Source of the DNA: Leptolyngbya ohadii IS1
GTDB taxonomy: Bacteria; Cyanobacteriota; Cyanobacteriia; Elainellales; Elainellaceae
Direction of reading: 5' to 3'
Length of the DNA stretch: 64,000 nucleotides
Assembly: GCF_002215035.1 (NCBI RefSeq)
Contig: NZ_NKFP01000006.1
Coordinates: 1,748,530 to 1,812,529, forward strand
Position numbers and translations under genes: made by a program. The notes beneath the pieces are model-generated. The model made no database searches. It was not told where the DNA came from and was given only the letters and a program-made list of their open reading frames with translations. Positions within the stretch are counted from its first letter, which is position 1. The number at the start of each line of letters is the position of its first letter. Positions 1 through 8,381 of this stretch are shown piece after piece.

Positions 1-84
1 CACCCACGGCAACCCATCCGGGTCATTTTGTCCATGTGGCAGAAACTTTGCCCGTAAATGGGAGAGTTCAGTAGGGAGAGGACT

Positions 85-1776
85 TTAACCCAATTCCACT
101 TCTCCCGGCTGTATCGTGATTCCTAACAGCTTCAGGACTTCCTGCTTCAGGCGATCGAGTCCGATCCTTTCCGTAGCAGAGATAAAGACGGCATCGGGAT
201 AGTCCTGCTGTACCTGTTTCAGGACTTCGGGGGAGACGCGATCGGTTTTATTAAATGCTAAGAGGGCAGTGGGCGGCGTAGCGGGAAGGGCATCCAGCAC
301 GGTTTCCACGGATGCGATGTGAGCTGCCCAGGCGGGATGGGACAGATCGACCAGATGCACCAGGGCGTTGGCTTCGGTAACTTCCTCCAGAGTGGCGCGG
401 AAGGCATCCATCAGGGCAGGCGGCAGGTGATGGATAAAGCCCACCGTATCGGTGAGGAGAATTTCCTGTCTCACTCCGGTCATCTCATCGGCGATCGTCA
501 GGCGGCGCGTCGTCGGATCGAGGGTGGCAAAAAGCTGATCCGCCACGTAGACATCTGCCTGGGTCATCACATTCAACAGCGTGGATTTACCTGCGTTCGT
601 GTAGCCCACCAGCGAAACGACTGGAATTTGCTGCTGCTGTCGCTGCTGACGGAGGCGCGATCGATGTGCCTGGAGCTGATTCACTTCCTGCTGCAAAAGC
701 TGAATCCGCCGCTGAATCGTCCGTCGTTCGGTTTCCAGCTTCGTTTCCCCTGGTCCTCTTGTGCCGATGCCTGCGCCTAATCGAGACAAATCCCGTCCCT
801 GTCCCCGCAGTCTGGGTAGCCGATATTCAAGCTGTGCCAGTTCCACCTGAAGCTTACCCGCCTGAGACTGTGCCCGCTGCGCGAAAATATCCAGAATAAT
901 CTCGGTGCGATCGACCACCCTTACCCCGATTTGCTCCTCCAGATTGCGAGCTTGAGACGGAGAAATATCCCGATCGATCACCACCAGATTCGCGCCCTGA
1001 GTCTGCACCTGAAGCGCAATTTCCTCCACCTTTCCCTGACCGACCACGGTTTGCGGATGGGGACTGCCTCGCCGCTGTTCAACCACTCCAATCACTTCAC
1101 CCCCTGCCGTGTCCACCAATCGCCGCAGTTCCGTCAGGCTATCCTCAAACTGTCGGGCATTCGTATCATCCGTCATCAAGCCCACCAGGAGGACGCGATC
1201 GCCATCCGTCGGAGCCTGAAACTGCTCCAGATCAAAGCCCGATTCGCGCAGATCCTTTTCCCAGTCGTAGACCAGATCATCCAGCTCTAGATTGACTAAC
1301 TTCTCCAGCGGCATTGCCTCCGAAACTGTCCAGGGCTGATCAAAGTCCGGTACGAGGTGCGCCAGATAGGTCGTTTCAATTTCGGCAGGTTCTTTGCGTT
1401 TCGATTCGGGAATCACCAGGACGGCTAGACTATCCCATCGCTGTTTCAGCATCGCGACCAGACTTCCCCGATCCGGCGGATGAGACATGACGGAAATACA
1501 GCGAATTCCACTGAGGCGATCGGCTCCCTGGCGCGGCAGTTCACTCTGGGGTAACTGGGTCTGAAGCGGTGTACCCACCCCAATCCGAATGACCTGTCCG
1601 CGTCGGTTGATATAGGCGCAAAGGGGATGATGGATCGTGCTGCTGAGTCGCGCCAACGATTGGGCAAACTCGGTCGAACAAACGCGATCGCCCGCCTGAC
1701 GCTGATCAGACAGTGCCTCGATTTGCTTAAGCTGAGTCGATCGAATTCCCTGAAGATTCCCGTAGACCGTTGGCAT
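85..1776 (-). CDS. hflX: GTPase HflX
   Basis: Ribosome-associated GTPase of the Obg-HflX superfamily, a cytoplasmic factor that splits or rescues stalled 70S/50S ribosomes under stress. The 563-residue product has the HflX-specific glycine-rich stretch RGPGETKLETE (~340-350), a coiled coil (~350-385), and a G domain with G1 GYTNAGKST (391-399), G3 DTVGF (443-447) and G4 NKTD (509-512). The ~190 residues before the HflX N-domain are longer than in E. coli (426 aa); such an extension is usual in cyanobacterial HflX. The gene is transcribed away from the KaiB-like gene and shares a 359-nt divergent region with it. The ATG at 1776 is the first in frame. Confidence 0.95.
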   Translation of the reverse strand: MPTVYGNLQGIRSTQLKQIEALSDQRQAGDRVCSTEFAQSLARLSSTIHHPLCAYINRRGQVIRIGVGTPLQTQLPQSELPRQGADRLSGIRCISVMSHPPDRGSLVAMLKQRWDSLAVLVIPESKRKEPAEIETTYLAHLVPDFDQPWTVSEAMPLEKLVNLELDDLVYDWEKDLRESGFDLEQFQAPTDGDRVLLVGLMTDDTNARQFEDSLTELRRLVDTAGGEVIGVVEQRRGSPHPQTVVGQGKVEEIALQVQTQGANLVVIDRDISPSQARNLEEQIGVRVVDRTEIILDIFAQRAQSQAGKLQVELAQLEYRLPRLRGQGRDLSRLGAGIGTRGPGETKLETERRTIQRRIQLLQQEVNQLQAHRSRLRQQRQQQQIPVVSLVGYTNAGKSTLLNVMTQADVYVADQLFATLDPTTRRLTIADEMTGVRQEILLTDTVGFIHHLPPALMDAFRATLEEVTEANALVHLVDLSHPAWAAHIASVETVLDALPATPPTALLAFNKTDRVSPEVLKQVQQDYPDAVFISATERIGLDRLKQEVLKLLGITIQPGEVELG

Positions 1777-2135
1777 GGCAGCAGACTGAATGAACGACGA
1801 GATTTTTATTCTTTCATACTGGCTAGCGGGGGGTGGTTAGGGATCGGTCTGTGGATCAGTGTGGGGTGTGAGTGGGGAGTGGGGAAACTTCTGCCAATAA
1901 CTCGCAATAGGCTCTAAATTCATTGACTTCAACATCCTAGTCGATCGCCCTTCTGATCTCGCTGCAAATTCTATGGCGATCGTTCCATAATTACTTTTTC
2001 TAAGAACTATAAAGGAAATCTGCATAGCATTCGAGGAACGGTTCCCGGTCTGCTATGTTGGCTTCTATACGGCTTTCCAGTTCTTCAATAAATACCTGGA
2101 CTGAGAAGGTATCTCTGTTTTTGCCTGTCAGAATT
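1777..2135. other. Divergent intergenic region hflX / KaiB-like gene
   Basis: This 359-nt stretch must hold promoters for two divergent genes. A G-rich, low-complexity island (about 1826-1887) lies on its hflX side, of the same kind as several others in this window. I found no convincing -35/-10 pair, operator or small gene. In-frame codons upstream of the KaiB-like ATG at 2136 are not conserved-looking. Confidence 0.5.
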
Positions 2136-2963
2136 ATGGGTAATCAGACCCCCGTTCGCTCACTCCAGTCCCTCAGACCAGACCAGACTCTCTTCAAAGG
2201 CATTGCGCTTTTTACGCCAGGCGGAGATTTAATTTATTGTATTGATACCGATAAGCAGAGCTACTGGCATTTGCAGCTTTGTGCAGTTCTACAAGAGCTG
2301 TTGGGATTGCCCGAACCGCCTCACTTTCTGGTACCTGCCTATACTGCTACGATCGATCGCTGGTGGGATGCCCAAAGTCAATCTGTTCGCACCGTTGCGG
2401 AGGCATCGCCGTTTCTGCTGCGGCACCAATCTCTACTCAATGCGCTGTTTGGCATCAGTAATGTTGTTTGGGAGGTTGCACCCTGTCCGGAAGAACTGTG
2501 TGACCCCAGCGTACTTCAGAGCTATCGCAAACAGTTTCCCCAGCTGTGGCAGGATCACGACCTGCTGGTGCGATTTGAAAAAGCCAAGCCGCTCTCGCCC
2601 AACCCAACAGTTAGTGTCCCCCTGTCCTGGTCTTCCAGCCAATCGGAAGCTTCCCAACTGCCTGAACACAGCACAGAACAGGCTCAAGGCTATGTGTTTC
2701 GCCTATTTGTTTCAGGCACCACCCGAGGAACGGAGCGCATTCTCAAAGAGCTACATCAGCTTTTAGAACAGATGCTTCAGCGATCGTACACGCTCAAAAT
2801 TGTAGATATTCATCGCCATCCCGAACTGGCAGAGGCAGATCAGATTTCGGCAACCCCTACGCTGGTACGCGTTTGGCCCCGCCCAGTCCGGCGAATTGTA
2901 GGAGATTTGGCCAATGCCAGTCAACTGCTGCAAGCGCTGATCGTCACGGATTGGTCGGAGTAG
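2136..2963 (+). CDS. KaiB-domain protein with long N-terminal extension
   Basis: A 275-residue protein (counting from ATG 2136) whose last ~88 residues form a KaiB/thioredoxin-like domain: it opens with YVFRLFVSGTT and contains the strand LKIVDIHRHPELAE followed by the cis-proline-type motif ISATPTLVRVWP, as in KaiB and the SasA sensor domain. The first ~150 residues (FKGIALFTPGGDLIYCID...) are a separate region I cannot assign, joined by a Ser/Pro/Gln-rich linker (~150-182). It is not the ~100-residue clock KaiB itself, and no kaiA or kaiC is nearby. The longer reading frame to 2055 is possible, but its extra 27 residues look non-conserved. Role in timing or signalling is inference. Confidence 0.75.
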   Translation: MGNQTPVRSLQSLRPDQTLFKGIALFTPGGDLIYCIDTDKQSYWHLQLCAVLQELLGLPEPPHFLVPAYTATIDRWWDAQSQSVRTVAEASPFLLRHQSLLNALFGISNVVWEVAPCPEELCDPSVLQSYRKQFPQLWQDHDLLVRFEKAKPLSPNPTVSVPLSWSSSQSEASQLPEHSTEQAQGYVFRLFVSGTTRGTERILKELHQLLEQMLQRSYTLKIVDIHRHPELAEADQISATPTLVRVWPRPVRRIVGDLANASQLLQALIVTDWSE

Positions 2964-2996
2964 GGTTCAGACCACAATTCAGCCAACCTGAACCCT
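2962..2996. terminator. Convergent-gene hairpin
   Basis: A perfect 9-bp inverted repeat (AGGGTTCAG / CTGAACCCT) with a 17-nt loop starts within the stop codon of the KaiB-like gene and fills the 45-nt gap to the convergent nucleotidyltransferase gene. There is no clear T-run on either side, so termination is inferred from position and symmetry only. Confidence 0.45.
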
Positions 2997-3008
2997 GATG
3001 AAGTCAGC

Positions 3009-4172
3009 CTAACTGCCGTTGCTCAATAATTCCACGATCGCCCGATGCTCAACGGGGGGAGCCGCAGGCAGGGTTTGACGGGTATCGGTAATCAGCCAGT
3101 CTAGTGCCGCCGCTTGCAGGTCGATCGAGGCTCCGTCCTTATCAACGCAGTAGCGACCGAAGACGAGCTTATTCACCAAACGCACATTCTCCCCTAAACG
3201 AGAGTATTCAAAAATTACGCTGTTATCCACGGTGGCGTTCCGGCAGATATGGCAGCTTGGACCAATCATCGCAGGACCAATAATTGTTGCTCCGTCCTCA
3301 ATCTTCGTCATGCCGCCAATGTAGACCGGACCCTGGATATTCACCTTGTCCCAGTTCACCGCCACGTTCAGCCCAGTGTAAATGCCGGGGGCAACCTCAT
3401 GACCGGGAATCTCGACGTTTTTCACCTTACCGGACAGCACATCCCGGATAGCTTGCCAGTAGTCGGGTACTTTACCGATATCAACCCACTCAAAGTCCAT
3501 TGAGATGCCATAGAACGGCGCACCAATTTCGACCAGCTTGGGGAAAAGGTCGCCGCCGATGTCGTACTCCATGCCGGAGGGAATGTAGTTGAAGATTTCC
3601 GGCTCAAAGATGTAAATCCCCGTGTTAATGTCCGTACTGAGGGCTTCCTCAACGGAGGGCTTTTCCTGGAATGCCTTGATTCTGCCCGTTTCGTCAGTGA
3701 CGACAACCCCATAGCTAGAGACATCCTCGCGCGGCACAGACTTCATGATAACGGTGGCGATCGATCCCTTTTCCCGATGCCATTTTACGGCTGCGGTCAG
3801 ATCCAGATCGATCAACGCATCTCCGCAGAGAACGATAAAGGTGTCATCAAAAAATGGTGAGAAGTCCTGGATGCGCCTCATGCCGCCAGCAGACCCCATT
3901 GCCTTACCCTTTAACTCACCATCAACAATGCTGCCCTCGAAGGAATAGGCAATCTGCACGCCGAACCGCTGACCATCGCGAAAGTAGCTTTCGATCTCGT
4001 TTGCCAGGTGGCTCACATTTACCATGATTTGGTCAAAGCCATGCTGTCTGAGCAGTTCCAGCAGGAACTCCATTACAGGCTTTTGCAGAATTGGAATCAT
4101 GGGCTTGGGAATGGTGTAAGTAATGGGGCGAACCCTCGTCCCCTTTCCCGCTGCCAGAATCATGGCTTTCAT
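3009..4172 (-). CDS. Sugar-phosphate nucleotidyltransferase (mannose-1-P guanylyltransferase-like)
   Basis: Makes a nucleotide sugar from NTP and a hexose 1-phosphate, for cell-surface polysaccharide. The N-terminal Rossmann-like domain starts with the signature ILAAGKGTRVRPIT and continues with KPMIPI (~23-28), FIVLCGDALIDLD and FEWVDIGKVPDYW. From ~residue 255 the sequence has the hexapeptide character of a left-handed beta-helix (GPVYIGGMTKI, GATIIGPAMIGPSC). The 387-residue length fits the two-domain GDP-mannose or glucose-1-P pyrophosphorylase family. It lacks the phosphomannomutase-like third domain of the longer ~840-residue cyanobacterial paralogues. Exact base and sugar cannot be fixed from sequence alone. 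Confidence 0.85.
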   Translation of the reverse strand: MKAMILAAGKGTRVRPITYTIPKPMIPILQKPVMEFLLELLRQHGFDQIMVNVSHLANEIESYFRDGQRFGVQIAYSFEGSIVDGELKGKAMGSAGGMRRIQDFSPFFDDTFIVLCGDALIDLDLTAAVKWHREKGSIATVIMKSVPREDVSSYGVVVTDETGRIKAFQEKPSVEEALSTDINTGIYIFEPEIFNYIPSGMEYDIGGDLFPKLVEIGAPFYGISMDFEWVDIGKVPDYWQAIRDVLSGKVKNVEIPGHEVAPGIYTGLNVAVNWDKVNIQGPVYIGGMTKIEDGATIIGPAMIGPSCHICRNATVDNSVIFEYSRLGENVRLVNKLVFGRYCVDKDGASIDLQAAALDWLITDTRQTLPAAPPVEHRAIVELLSNGS

Positions 4173-4386
4173 ATATGTTTATTCCTCTATACCTGGGCTA
4201 TACACTGCTGAACAGAACAGAGCAAATACCTCACCAGTCTTTCATAACTCATTCTCTACCATGAACGGTTAGGTTCAAAGTTTGCAGAAACTCTACAAAT
4301 TCATAAAATCAGTGCTGGCATATTTCTGCAAGTCTCGCAAGGGGGATTATCCGGGCGTATGATACCTTTTACGTCGATTTGCTGTA

Positions 4387-5289
4387 TCAGTCCGGCAGAA
4401 CGAAAGCAGGCAGAGTTTCCGAGTCGGGAGGTAGGGTCGTCAGGCTGCGAACGTTCAGATCGTGATAGAACACCTGCTGCGATAGCTCCACTTTCGATTG
4501 AGCAGACAGCAGCAGCAGTGCCCAGAACACTCCGACCCGATCGCTGGTCTCCGAGGGAGCGTGCGAATGCTGGGAATCTGCGTTCTCCTCAGCCGAGTTT
4601 CCAGATGGGTTCGCCTGGGGCTGTGCCTCTCGCCACCAGTGGAGCAACTGCTCAAACTCCATCCATTCTTCGCCCTGGCTGAGTTCTTGCCAGCGTTCGG
4701 TGAGAAACTGCTCCAGAATTGCCGCTACTTCCGAAAGGTTCTCCTGGTGGGCAAGCTGGGCGATCGTGCGAATGGCTTGCTTCTGGCTGTGGGGGCGGGG
4801 ACGGCGGGCAACCACGCGGCGCGCTCTTGGCTCTGCCATTGCCGCAGCAATTAGATTCAGCTGGGTGATTAGCTCCGGCAGGGTGACTCGCCGGGAAGAA
4901 ATGGGAGGCGCAGTTGCTCGACGCCGAATCCGGCGTTCCAGGTTGGGCGGCAATCCGGTGTTAGCAAGGGGATCAAACTCCTCTGCAAACTCCTCTTCGG
5001 GCGGCGGCTGGGCACTGGCTTCCCGCACCAGACTATCTGCCTTCAGCAGCAGCAGCATCGAAGCATAGAGGAATGCCTGCCCAGATTGGGATAAATCTGC
5101 TTCGTAGGGGGCGCGTCCACTTTCGCTGGCAGGAATCGTGCCCTGAAGTGTTTGTCCGGTTTCTGGCTGAAGTTTACTCAGGAAGCGATCGATCACTTCA
5201 ATGACCTGCACATCCCACGGATCAATTTCGCCCCGCTCTGCCAGGTCAATGAGAAGGGCAATGGCATTTTGCGCGAGGGAAAGGGACAT
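4387..5289 (-). CDS. scpA: Segregation and condensation protein A
   Basis: Kleisin subunit of the bacterial SMC condensin (SMC-ScpA-ScpB), which bridges SMC heads for chromosome compaction and segregation. The N-terminus AIALLIDLAERGEIDPWDVQ is the ScpA signature helix; YEADLSQSGQAFLYASMLLLLKADSL matches the conserved SMC-neck-binding region, and the C-terminal ~70 residues (DRVGVFWALLLLSAQSKVELSQQ) form the winged-helix end. At 300 residues it is slightly longer than Bacillus ScpA because of an acidic/arginine-rich linker (~105-165). scpB and smc are not in the window. Confidence 0.9.
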   Translation of the reverse strand: MSLSLAQNAIALLIDLAERGEIDPWDVQVIEVIDRFLSKLQPETGQTLQGTIPASESGRAPYEADLSQSGQAFLYASMLLLLKADSLVREASAQPPPEEEFAEEFDPLANTGLPPNLERRIRRRATAPPISSRRVTLPELITQLNLIAAAMAEPRARRVVARRPRPHSQKQAIRTIAQLAHQENLSEVAAILEQFLTERWQELSQGEEWMEFEQLLHWWREAQPQANPSGNSAEENADSQHSHAPSETSDRVGVFWALLLLSAQSKVELSQQVFYHDLNVRSLTTLPPDSETLPAFVLPD

Positions 5290-5406
5290 GACAGGCTAAA
5301 AAAGGAAGTTTGGCAAGAAAGTTTGGCTTAGATAAAGTTTATCTAACACTTCCTATTTAAGATCCATCTCAGACCGATTTCTCGGATTGACTGGACAACC
5401 CATAAT

Positions 5407-5532
5407 TCATTTGAGGCTGACACGAACAAAATAAGCCGCCGCCAGCCCAATACACAGCAGCAGCAGCAGCGGAACCCACAGGCTCCAGTAGTTGAGCGGA
5501 TCAATCCAGGCGGAAGCCTCTGGTAGCATCAT
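5407..5532 (-). CDS. Small single-span membrane protein (41 aa)
   Basis: A 41-codon frame (tandem ATG codons at 5532 and 5529, TGA at 5407-5409). The product begins MMLPEASAWIDPLNYWSLWV, continues with one leucine/alanine-rich span of ~18 residues (LLLLLCIGLAAAYF), and ends with a basic tail RVSLK. Size and shape resemble the tiny subunits of cyanobacterial photosynthetic or NDH-1 complexes, but I do not recognise it as a named one (it is not PetN or PsaM). It lies between scpA and another short conserved-looking frame on the same strand. That it is a real gene is inferred from protein-like composition and position. Confidence 0.5.
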   Translation of the reverse strand: MMLPEASAWIDPLNYWSLWVPLLLLLCIGLAAAYFVRVSLK

Positions 5533-5620
5533 CAATTTAAGGCGTCATCACTTTAAGCCATTGCTTTAAGCCACTGCTTCAGGCTGTGTTGGCTTACTGA
5601 ATTATTTGAGGGGCGATCGG

Positions 5621-5809
5621 CTAAAGTCGCTTTCGTGCCATTGCTTGCAGACGCTCCAAAGGATATTCCGCTGTGAAATGTTCCCAGGGCTTTGCCTGTC
5701 CTGCGATGGTATAGACATAGAGAATGCCACCGATCGTGCGGGTTGAGGAAATCAGATCGAGGGATCTTGCCAGATTAAGGCACTGAGTAACCTCATGGGG
5801 TGTGGTCAT
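5621..5809 (-). CDS. Short hypothetical protein (62 aa)
   Basis: Soluble 62-residue product (starts MTTPHEVTQCLNLARSL, ends LERLQAMARKRL) with balanced amino-acid use and no membrane segment. The pattern of an N-terminal helix, a beta-like core (TRTIGGILYVYTIAG) and a basic C-terminal helix looks like a folded domain. I do not recognise the family. It is on the same strand as the 41-aa membrane protein and scpA, about 90 nt upstream of the former, so the three could be co-transcribed. No clear Shine-Dalgarno sequence precedes the ATG. Confidence 0.55.
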   Translation of the reverse strand: MTTPHEVTQCLNLARSLDLISSTRTIGGILYVYTIAGQAKPWEHFTAEYPLERLQAMARKRL

Positions 5810-5959
5810 CGTTGCAGTTTAGGTGTCCAGCTATCGGTATTAAGAATCAGGATTTAAGAAGTCAATCGAATTAGCAGCAAACTAACGGTTAACCCAACGG
5901 TTAATTCGCAGCGTCGAACAGGCTATGTAAAACGGCCACATCTGGTAGCGATCGCGGCT

Positions 5960-6300
5960 CTACGCTAGCCCTGAACTTCTAGCTTTGTATCTAACATTTA
6001 TTCCTAGCATTTGCTGCGGCGTTTGAGACACTTTCCGAGGCGGTTGGCTGAAGACACAGAATTGCTTGAAGGATGCCTGAATAGATCTCGACAAGTCAAT
6101 CTCGAACGTAAGATGCACCGAAACCTTTGCCCCGTAACAGGTGCGCTGCAACAGATTGACCCGTAACAAATCGCTCCGTGACAAATCAACACATAACAGA
6201 CTGATTCGTAACAAATCAACCCGTAATAGATGGACCCGCGAAAGATCGTCCCGTAACAGATTGCCTATGGAAATCGCAACCGGGCGCGATATTCTTTACG
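5960..6300 (-). pseudogene. Decayed pentapeptide-like repeat gene
   Basis: Between about 6265 and 6130 the minus strand reads a series of five-residue units (NLLRD, DLSRV, HLLRV, DLLRI, SLLCV, DLSRS, DLLRV, NLLQR), matching the [STAV][DN]L-x-x rhythm of pentapeptide-repeat proteins; at DNA level the unit is ~15 bp, about nine imperfect copies. The frame is closed by a stop near 6303 with no ATG before the repeats, and only an internal ATG (6214) is available. Downstream of the repeats the sequence to 5960 has no recognisable domain. I read this as a relic, not a working gene. The rest of 5810-6579 shows no other gene. Confidence 0.4.
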
Positions 6301-6579
6301 CAACACTCTTCACGCAATGGTCTTACGCATTGCCACGCCTCAGCGATGTATCCGCTAGTGTAGTCGAGAATTCTTCTAGATGTAAACGTCTTGTCCCGTT
6401 TTGCACAGTTTACGTTTTATTGGGTCTCGCTTTTAGGTTGCTTGGCGCAGCAGAACCGTCAGCAATCGCATCGGTAAAGTTTAGTAACTAACTCCATTAC
6501 ATCCAGCTACAATTGCTAACTCTGTTCTGAAATCTATCTTGAGATAGAAGACAGCGTTCCACAGCGACTCAGCCTACTT

Positions 6580-7497
6580 TTACCCTTTAATTCCCGTTGC
6601 TGCAATGCCGCGAATAAACTGTCTCTGGCAGACAACAAACAGCAGCACCACCGGCAGGGTGACAATCACAACGGCTGCCATCAGCAAAGACCAGCGATCG
6701 GTAAACTGTTCCTGAAAAGATGCCAGGGCAAGCTGAACCGTTTGCAGTTCGGGACGGGTAGTAAAGACGAGCGGCTTAAACAGATCATTCCATTCCCCAA
6801 TAAACGAAAAGAGAAACAGGGTTACGATCGCCGGACGCGCCAGGGGCAGAATGACGTGCCAGAGAATTTGCAGCCGGTTTGCGCCATCCAGTGCCGCCGC
6901 TTCTTCTAGCTCAACGGGAACGGTTTCAAAATACTGTTTCAGCAGCACAATTCCAAAGCCATTCACGGCAGTTGGCAGAATCAGGGCACCGTAGGTATTA
7001 ATCAAATGACCCCACTTGAGGATGAGAAAGACCGGAATCACCAGAATTTGAAACGGGATCACCAGCGTCGCCAGCACGATTAGCAAAATCAGCGATCGTC
7101 CCCGAAACTGAAACCGCGCCAGCGCATAGCCCGCCAGTGCCGAGGTCAAACTTTGGGCAAAGGTAACGGTGAGCGCAACCAGGGCAGAATTTGCAAACGC
7201 CCGTAGAAAATGCCCCTGCTGCCAGACGGCTCGATAGTTCTCCCAGCTGAAACTTTTGAACGGTAAGCGAGTCAGAGTTTGAGACAGGCTTTCCGGCGGC
7301 GCAAAGGCAGCCAGCAGCACGATCGCCAGCGGCAACAGAATGAGTCCTGCCCCAATCAGCAGCAGCAGTCGATTTAGCCAGGGAAGCAGTCGAACTATGC
7401 TCAGCGTTGGCGAGGCGTCAGCAGTCGGGAGGGATTGACTTGAAACAATCGATCGCATTGGCAAAGCTCTAGTCGGGGACTTCACCGAACAATTCAC
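6580..7497 (-). CDS. Carbohydrate ABC transporter permease (MalG/CUT1 type)
   Basis: Integral inner-membrane permease of a binding-protein-dependent sugar importer. It has about six hydrophobic spans and the permease EAA loop, here EEAAALDGANRLQILWHVIL followed by PLARPAI, which docks on the ATPase. Length (305 aa from GTG 7497, or 292 from ATG 7458) fits MalG-like proteins. The usual partners (MalF-type permease, solute-binding protein, ATPase) are absent on both sides: downstream is a gene-free stretch and upstream is the divergent ado gene. It must therefore work with components encoded elsewhere. Substrate unknown. Confidence 0.88.
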   Translation of the reverse strand: MNCSVKSPTRALPMRSIVSSQSLPTADASPTLSIVRLLPWLNRLLLLIGAGLILLPLAIVLLAAFAPPESLSQTLTRLPFKSFSWENYRAVWQQGHFLRAFANSALVALTVTFAQSLTSALAGYALARFQFRGRSLILLIVLATLVIPFQILVIPVFLILKWGHLINTYGALILPTAVNGFGIVLLKQYFETVPVELEEAAALDGANRLQILWHVILPLARPAIVTLFLFSFIGEWNDLFKPLVFTTRPELQTVQLALASFQEQFTDRWSLLMAAVVIVTLPVVLLFVVCQRQFIRGIAATGIKG

Positions 7498-7630
7498 CCA
7501 TAAGCTATGCTACAGACTGAGTTAACTTTTAGAAGATCTTCCTATTGGCTGAGCGGTCTGCTTGTAATTCACCGCTTTAACCCAGTAGGGTGAAGGTTAG
7601 GACAAAATCCATCGAGGAGACGACGAACCC

Positions 7631-8326
7631 ATGCAGCAGCTTGACTACTCCCCTGAGCTTGACTTTCAGAGTGAGTCCTACAAGGACGCCTACAGCCGCA
7701 TCAATGCGATCGTCATTGAGGGTGAGCAGGAAGCATTCGATAACTATCAAAGATTAGCAGAACTGCTTCCAGATTCCAAAGAGGATCTGGCGCGTCTGGC
7801 AAAAATGGAAAACCGTCACATGAAGGGATTTCAGGCTTGCGGACGGAACCTGGAGGTAACTCCCGACATGAAGTTTGCTCAGGAATTCTTCGCGGGTCTG
7901 CACAGCAATTTCCAGAAGGCAGCCGCAGAGGGCAAAATCGTCACCTGTTTGCTGATTCAATCCCTGATTATTGAGTGCTTTGCGATCTCGGCTTACAACA
8001 TTTACATCCCGGTTGCGGACGACTTCGCTCGTAAGATCACGGAAGGCGTGGTGAAAGACGAATACACGCACCTGAACTTCGGCGAAGAGTGGCTCAAGGC
8101 AAACTTTGAAGCCTCCAAAGCAGAACTGGAGGATGCCAACCGCGAGAATCTGCCGATCGTTTGGCGGATGCTAAACCAGGTCGAAAACGATGCCCGTGAA
8201 CTGGGCATGGAGAAAGAGGCGCTGGTTGAGGACTTCATGATTAGCTACGGAGAAGCTCTCAGCAACATTGGCTTTACGACCCGCGACATTATGCGGATGT
8301 CGGCTTACGGCTTGACGGCTGCTTAG
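7631..8326 (+). CDS. ado: Aldehyde-deformylating oxygenase (alkane synthesis)
   Basis: Ferritin-like non-haem di-iron enzyme that turns fatty aldehydes into alkanes/alkenes plus formate, giving the C15-C17 hydrocarbons of cyanobacterial membranes. All di-iron ligands are present at the usual positions: E32, E60 and H63 (in MENRH), E115 (in SLIIEC), E144 and H147 (in DEYTH). Full length is 231 residues. A terminator follows directly, and the next gene is on the opposite strand. The acyl-ACP reductase gene (aar), normally immediately downstream in cyanobacteria, is absent from this locus. A GGAG element lies upstream of the ATG. Confidence 0.97.
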   Translation: MQQLDYSPELDFQSESYKDAYSRINAIVIEGEQEAFDNYQRLAELLPDSKEDLARLAKMENRHMKGFQACGRNLEVTPDMKFAQEFFAGLHSNFQKAAAEGKIVTCLLIQSLIIECFAISAYNIYIPVADDFARKITEGVVKDEYTHLNFGEEWLKANFEASKAELEDANRENLPIVWRMLNQVENDARELGMEKEALVEDFMISYGEALSNIGFTTRDIMRMSAYGLTAA

Positions 8327-8350
8327 GAATCTCAATCCCAAAAATCAATC

Positions 8351-8378
8351 GGGTGGGCATAGCTCACCCTTTTTTTTG
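8351..8378 (+). terminator. Rho-independent terminator of ado
   Basis: Hairpin GGGTGGGC-ATA-GCTCACCC (one G-U pair) followed by a run of eight T. It starts 24 nt after the ado stop codon and ends just before the convergent YwiC-like gene, so ado is monocistronic at its 3' end. Confidence 0.85.
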
Positions 8379-8381
8379 TTT

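Noticed and set aside
5950-6300. CRISPR-like array
   Set aside because: The repeats are contiguous 15-bp degenerate units without spacers, and no cas genes are present.
6141-6491. 116-codon plus-strand frame with RNKST-like repeats
   Set aside because: It is only the other strand of the 15-bp repeat relic; the part after the repeats has no protein-like features.
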